Source: UBA6952 sp045562575
GTDB lineage: Bacteria > Chloroflexota > Dehalococcoidia > Lucifugimonadales > UBA6952
NCBI GenBank assembly: GCA_045562575.1
Contig: JBJKVQ010000043.1
Location: 1 to 16,667 of the forward strand
Direction: 5' to 3'
Length of the DNA: 16,667 nt
A program made the translations under genes and the position numbers. The notes beneath the pieces are model-generated. The model was not told the origin of the DNA. It saw only the letters and a list, made by a program, of their open reading frames with translations, and searched no databases. Position 1 is the first letter of the stretch. Every line of letters begins with the position of its first letter. Below, one piece after another: positions 13,007 to 16,667 of the stretch.

Positions 13007-14635
13007 ATGAACGTTCCTTATGCGTCAAGACCAACAGTTTACTCAAATAATGGAATTGTATGTTCCACATCTCCTTTAGCTGCTTCAGCAGGAATTAAAG
13101 TACTTGCAGATGGTGGTAATGCTTTTGATGCTGCATTAGCAACTGCGGCAGTTGAAGCAATAACAGTCCCTGGAATGTGTGGATTCGGTGGTGAAGTCTT
13201 TGCAATTTTTTATGATGCTAAAACAGGTAAAACACATGGTTTAACTTCTACTGGTATTGCACCAAAACAAGCTACTCCAGAGTACTTTACATCAAAAGGC
13301 TATACTGAAATGCCAGGTATAGGCCCACTTGCTGCTTCACCCCCAGGTGAATTGGCAGCATATGAATACTTCAATACTAATTATGGGACTATGCCTCTGG
13401 CAGACTTATTGCAACCAGCAATCAAATATGCAGAAGAAGGACATCCAATAACTCCTAGAGCTGCTCGCGTTTTTGAAGGTGCAAAAGATAAAATAGCCCA
13501 ATTCCCTTCATCTGCTAAAGTTTTTTTAAAACCGGATGGATCCTTATATGGAGAAGGAGAAATGTTTAAAAATGTTGATTTAGCAAATACCCTTAAAATT
13601 GTTGCAGAAAAAGGTATTGATGCATTTTATAACGGTGAAATTGCTGAAAAAATAGTGACAGAGTTTCAATCTGCTGGAGGTATAATGGACAAGGAATCTC
13701 TAGCAAATCATAAAGTAGAAGTATACGAGCCAATAGAAACAGAATATAGAGGTTATATTGTTGCAGAAAATAGGCCACCTTCTCAGGGAATGATACTTCT
13801 CGAAATGCTAAATATAATTGAGGGATTTAACTTGTCTGATTATGGTCATTTGAGCCCTGAGGCAATTCATTTAATGATTGAAGCTAAAAAACGAGTCTTT
13901 GCTGATAGGAATGAATATTTAGCCGACCCACATATCGAAGATATTCCACTGGATACCCTTATTTCTAAGGATTTTGCTGATACTAGAAGAGATACCATAG
14001 ATCCATCAAAAGCTAGTATCGAAGTAGGACCTGGCCCAGTAATTGCAGAAGGTACAGATACCAGTTATTTCTGCGTAATTGATAAGGAAGGAAATGCCGT
14101 ATCATTTATACATAGTCTTTATAATGGATTTGGTTCTGGATTTGTCGCCGAAGGTACAGGTATTGTATTTAATAACCGGCAACAAGGATTTAGATTAGAA
14201 GAAGGACATCCTAATACTGTTCAACCCGGTAAACGACCTATGCATACTTTAAATGCTTATATCGTTTTAAAAGATAATAAGCCGTTTATTATATCTGGTA
14301 CACCAGGTGCAGATTTCCAACCACAAGGTAATTTACAAATTATTACCTCAATTATTGACTATGGTTTGGGGGCACAAGAAGCAGTTGATGCACCACGATG
14401 GTATAGTATTCCTGGTAGTCATCCACCGACAATTTATGATTCATTTGAAGTACAAGTTGAACCTAGGATGCCTGAGTCAGTTACAGATAATTTACAAGGT
14501 AAAGGTCACACAATAACTTGGGGACAAGAAGGCATAAGTCATGGAATCGTACAACTCATATGTGTAAATCCTGAGACTGGTGTTTATGCAGGAGCTTCTG
14601 ATCCTCGTGGGGATGGTCACGCATCAGCATTATAA
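13007..14635 (+). CDS. Gamma-glutamyltransferase-family N-terminal-nucleophile hydrolase, 542 aa
   Basis: These enzymes are made as a precursor that cuts itself before a Thr, which becomes the nucleophile of the small subunit. The large subunit shows GGNAFDAALA (36-45), GMCGFGGEVFAIFYD (56-70) and LQPAIKYAEEG; the NRPPSQG segment (255-261) is also typical. The cut should fall before Thr352 in GTDTSYFCVID, leaving a small subunit of 191 residues with SLYNGFGSGF and RPMHTLN (410-416). RPMHTLN resembles the YwrD-like and acylase-like branch rather than E. coli Ggt. There is no signal peptide, so the enzyme should be cytoplasmic, unlike periplasmic Ggt. GGAGG precedes the start. It is convergent with the acetyl-CoA-synthetase-like gene, with two bases between stops. 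The substrate may be a gamma-glutamyl compound or another amide. Confidence 0.9.
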   Translation: MNVPYASRPTVYSNNGIVCSTSPLAASAGIKVLADGGNAFDAALATAAVEAITVPGMCGFGGEVFAIFYDAKTGKTHGLTSTGIAPKQATPEYFTSKGYTEMPGIGPLAASPPGELAAYEYFNTNYGTMPLADLLQPAIKYAEEGHPITPRAARVFEGAKDKIAQFPSSAKVFLKPDGSLYGEGEMFKNVDLANTLKIVAEKGIDAFYNGEIAEKIVTEFQSAGGIMDKESLANHKVEVYEPIETEYRGYIVAENRPPSQGMILLEMLNIIEGFNLSDYGHLSPEAIHLMIEAKKRVFADRNEYLADPHIEDIPLDTLISKDFADTRRDTIDPSKASIEVGPGPVIAEGTDTSYFCVIDKEGNAVSFIHSLYNGFGSGFVAEGTGIVFNNRQQGFRLEEGHPNTVQPGKRPMHTLNAYIVLKDNKPFIISGTPGADFQPQGNLQIITSIIDYGLGAQEAVDAPRWYSIPGSHPPTIYDSFEVQVEPRMPESVTDNLQGKGHTITWGQEGISHGIVQLICVNPETGVYAGASDPRGDGHASAL

Positions 14636-14637
14636 GT

Positions 14638-16398
14638 CTATCCATCGTCTTCTAAAGTTGAAGTGTCTCCTTCAGGTAGTCCTAATTCGCGTGCTTTTAG
14701 GAGTCTGCGCATAATTTTGCCAGATCTTGTTTTAGGCATAACATCGATAAAATCTATTTCGCGTGGAGCTACTCCAGCAGATAGTTTGTCCCTAGCAAAT
14801 CCGATTAACTCTCTTCTTAATTGATCAGTTGCTTCATAATCAGGATTTAAAGTAACAAAGGCTTTTACAACTTCCATAGCTATTGGGTCTGGTTTGCCTA
14901 TAACTCCTGCTTCTGCCACAGCTTCGTGCTCTATTAGGGCACTTTCAACTTCAAAGGGGCCTACTAAATGTCCAGCTGTATTGATAACATCGTCAGCTCT
15001 TCCTTGAAACCAAAAATAACCATCTTCATCAATAGAAGCTTGATCTCCAGTAATATACCACCCTTTTTTAAATCGAGAATTATACATCTCATCTTGTTGC
15101 CAATAAGCAAACATTTGTGATGGCCAACCAGGTCTTACAGCAAGTATTCCACTTTCTCCAACCCCTAATTCATTATATTGATCGTCTAATATTCCCATAG
15201 TTACTCCAGGAAATGGTTTTCCCATTGATCCAGGTCTGATATTTGTTGTTGGATAATTCGCACACATAATTGCACCAGTTTCAGTTTGCCACCAATTATC
15301 ATGTATGGGCATTTTATAGTTCCTATTACCCCAAACGACAGCTTCTGGGTTTAAAGGTTCTCCAACAGAGCCAATAAATCTTAATGAAGTAAGGTCATAT
15401 CTTTGAACTACAGCTTCTCCAGCTCGCATAAGTAAGCGTATAGCTGTTGGTGCTGTATACCATACAGTTACACCATATTTTTGTATTATTTCATACCATG
15501 AGGCAGCTCCAAATCCACCTTCATAAATAATTTGAGTTACACAGTTTGTCCAAGGAGCCATCATTCCGTACGAAGTTCCTGTAACCCACCCCGGATCAGC
15601 AGTACAAAAATAAATATCTCCTTCTTTCAGATCTAAAGCCCACTTTCCTGTTAACCATTGTTGAACAACTGCTTGATGCCGGTGTAAAACTCCTTTTGGT
15701 TTTCCAGTTGAACCTGATGTGTAATGCATGATGGAAAAATCATATTGTGTTGTAGGTTCAAGTACAAAGTTAGCCGCAGTAACTTTGTTCATTAAATCGT
15801 AATAAAGTAATACTTTTCCATCTGGTTTGATATTTGAAGAATTTTGTTTATCAATAACAATTACTTTTTGAAGAGTTTCAATTTCTGGAAGCATGCTATC
15901 TATCTTTGCTTTTAGTTCAGGAGTTGTTATTAGAAAACTTGCTCCTGCATCTTCCATTCGGTCTCTTACTGGGTCTGGACCAAATGCAGAGAATAACGGT
16001 GCGATTACACCTCCAGCTTTAAGTATTCCCATAGCTGCGAAATAGAGTTCTGGTATCCTATCCATAAATATGAAAACCCTATCTGATCTTTGCATACCAA
16101 GGTCTTTCATTACTTGGCCAAATTTATCGGATTCTTCTTTGAATTGAGAATATGTGTAAGTCTCTTCGGCTCCATTTTTTCCTATCCAAATTAAAGCTTT
16201 TTGTTCTCCTTTACCATTATTTACATGTCTATCAACAGCTTCATATGCGTTATTTAATCCACCATCAGGAAGCCAATCCAAACCAGAAAATCCATCCCTA
16301 AACCAATCAAAATCTAACTTAGTAGACTGGTAGTCAACGAGATTTGGAGTTTCTTTCATATCAGATACAGCTGGTTTCATTATTTCTTCAAAAGCCAT
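14638..16398 (-). CDS. Acetyl-CoA synthetase-like AMP-forming acyl-CoA ligase, 586 aa
   Basis: This enzyme activates acetate or another short acid to its CoA thioester with ATP. The N-terminal part has the DWFRDGFSGLDWLPDGGLN segment (31-49) of acetate ligases. The ATP-binding loop YTSGSTGKPKG is at 226-236 (THR-type core), with WWQTETGAIM further on and the hinge region GWYITGD followed by GRADDVINTAGHLVGPFEVES. The conserved catalytic Lys561 lies in TRSGKIMRR near the C-terminus and is the residue often controlled by acetylation. The start is the ATG at 16398 with GAGGAGG upstream; an in-frame TTG at 16413 lies inside that SD. It has its own promoter at 16428-16456. Length is close to the Bacillus-type AcsA (about 570). 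Acetate is the most likely substrate, propionate or another short acid possible. Confidence 0.9.
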   Translation of the reverse strand: MAFEEIMKPAVSDMKETPNLVDYQSTKLDFDWFRDGFSGLDWLPDGGLNNAYEAVDRHVNNGKGEQKALIWIGKNGAEETYTYSQFKEESDKFGQVMKDLGMQRSDRVFIFMDRIPELYFAAMGILKAGGVIAPLFSAFGPDPVRDRMEDAGASFLITTPELKAKIDSMLPEIETLQKVIVIDKQNSSNIKPDGKVLLYYDLMNKVTAANFVLEPTTQYDFSIMHYTSGSTGKPKGVLHRHQAVVQQWLTGKWALDLKEGDIYFCTADPGWVTGTSYGMMAPWTNCVTQIIYEGGFGAASWYEIIQKYGVTVWYTAPTAIRLLMRAGEAVVQRYDLTSLRFIGSVGEPLNPEAVVWGNRNYKMPIHDNWWQTETGAIMCANYPTTNIRPGSMGKPFPGVTMGILDDQYNELGVGESGILAVRPGWPSQMFAYWQQDEMYNSRFKKGWYITGDQASIDEDGYFWFQGRADDVINTAGHLVGPFEVESALIEHEAVAEAGVIGKPDPIAMEVVKAFVTLNPDYEATDQLRRELIGFARDKLSAGVAPREIDFIDVMPKTRSGKIMRRLLKARELGLPEGDTSTLEDDG

Positions 16399-16427
16399 AG
16401 TAGTCCTCCTCAATTCAATGTACAGAA

Positions 16428-16456
16428 ATTCTATATTTCAAGTAGGGATGAGTCAA
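16428..16456 (-). promoter_or_regulatory. Promoter of the acetyl-CoA synthetase-like gene
   Basis: TTGACT (16456-16451) and TAGAAT (16433-16428) are 17 bases apart on the minus strand. The start near 16421 gives a leader of about 23 bases that consists mostly of the SD region. Confidence 0.6.
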
Positions 16457-16554
16457 TGCAAATTATCCAAAGTTTTACCACTTTATATGTAGACAGTTAT
16501 TTAAATATGCATGGTAATATAACCAAACGTTACTTAAATTTAGGAGAAATTATT

Positions 16555-16667
16555 ATGGGTAATATACAATCAGAAATTATACAAACAAATATAAATGGAG
16601 TCTCAGCAGAAGGATATTTAAGCAAACCTGCTAATTTGGATTCAAAAGCACCGGGTATTGTAGTTAT
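16555..16667 (+). CDS. Probable dienelactone hydrolase-family protein, N-terminal 37 residues
   Basis: The gene starts at the ATG at 16555, with AGGAGAAA six bases upstream, and runs off the right edge. The visible protein has an N-terminal pair of strands (SEIIQTNINGVSAEGYLSKP) and then ends in APGIVV, the first barrel strand of an alpha/beta hydrolase. The order GYLxxP followed by PGIVV is typical of the dienelactone hydrolase family, which opens lactone or ester bonds. The nucleophile and the rest of the active site are outside the window, so this rests on a short match. It is divergent from the acyl-CoA ligase gene, with 156 bases between starts. Confidence 0.6.
   Translation, partial: MGNIQSEIIQTNINGVSAEGYLSKPANLDSKAPGIVV

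Noticed and set aside
1..16667. CRISPR array, insertion sequence, integrase or phage genes
   Set aside because: No regularly spaced repeats, transposase-like ORFs or terminal inverted repeats were seen.

Overview
The window comes from an AT-rich bacterium (about one third G+C by eye). It looks like a free-living marine heterotroph, and my best guess is a SAR202-type Chloroflexota. The clues are an enolase-superfamily sugar-acid dehydratase, tandem CaiB/BaiF CoA-transferases, GYD and carboxymuconolactone-decarboxylase proteins, and a lipoprotein whose mature start runs into a Thr-Pro rich tail. No rRNA or other lineage marker is present, so the assignment is an inference. Promoters are ordinary sigma70 type and most genes have good Shine-Dalgarno (SD) sequences. 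All 17 complete protein genes end in TAA (13) or TAG (4); none ends in TGA.

Left block (1-3986, minus strand). A gene with two ferredoxin-like halves and a GYD-domain gene come first. A strong hairpin follows, then a coiled-coil membrane protein, an enolase-superfamily enzyme, an OsmC-family gene and a lipoprotein cut by the window edge. The OsmC gene carries an in-frame TGA exactly where the family has its reactive cysteine. A 7-bp hairpin with a GUA loop lies 20 nt downstream, as in a bacterial SECIS element, so I read it as one selenoprotein gene.

Intergenic region 3987-4482. On the minus strand this holds a leader that looks like a classical attenuator: a short Leu-rich ORF, a hairpin at its stop codon, a long competing antiterminator stem, and an intrinsic terminator just before the SD of the 202-aa gene. 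A promoter for the plus-strand membrane protein lies in the same region.

Middle block (4483-8961). An Ala-rich polytopic membrane protein ends at a textbook terminator and is followed by a carboxymuconolactone-decarboxylase-like gene. A LysE exporter and a small four-helix membrane protein lie on the minus strand, divergent from an asparaginase-like enzyme with an altered motif. A lipoprotein phosphoesterase lies just downstream of tRNA-Asn(GTT).

Right block (9006-16667). A minus-strand operon encodes a crotonase-fold protein, two CaiB/BaiF CoA-transferases and an AlkA-like DNA glycosylase, suggesting acyl-CoA catabolism. Divergent from it is a cytoplasmic gamma-glutamyltransferase-like enzyme, convergent with an acetyl-CoA-synthetase-like ligase. 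The window ends in the start of a probable dienelactone-hydrolase-family gene.
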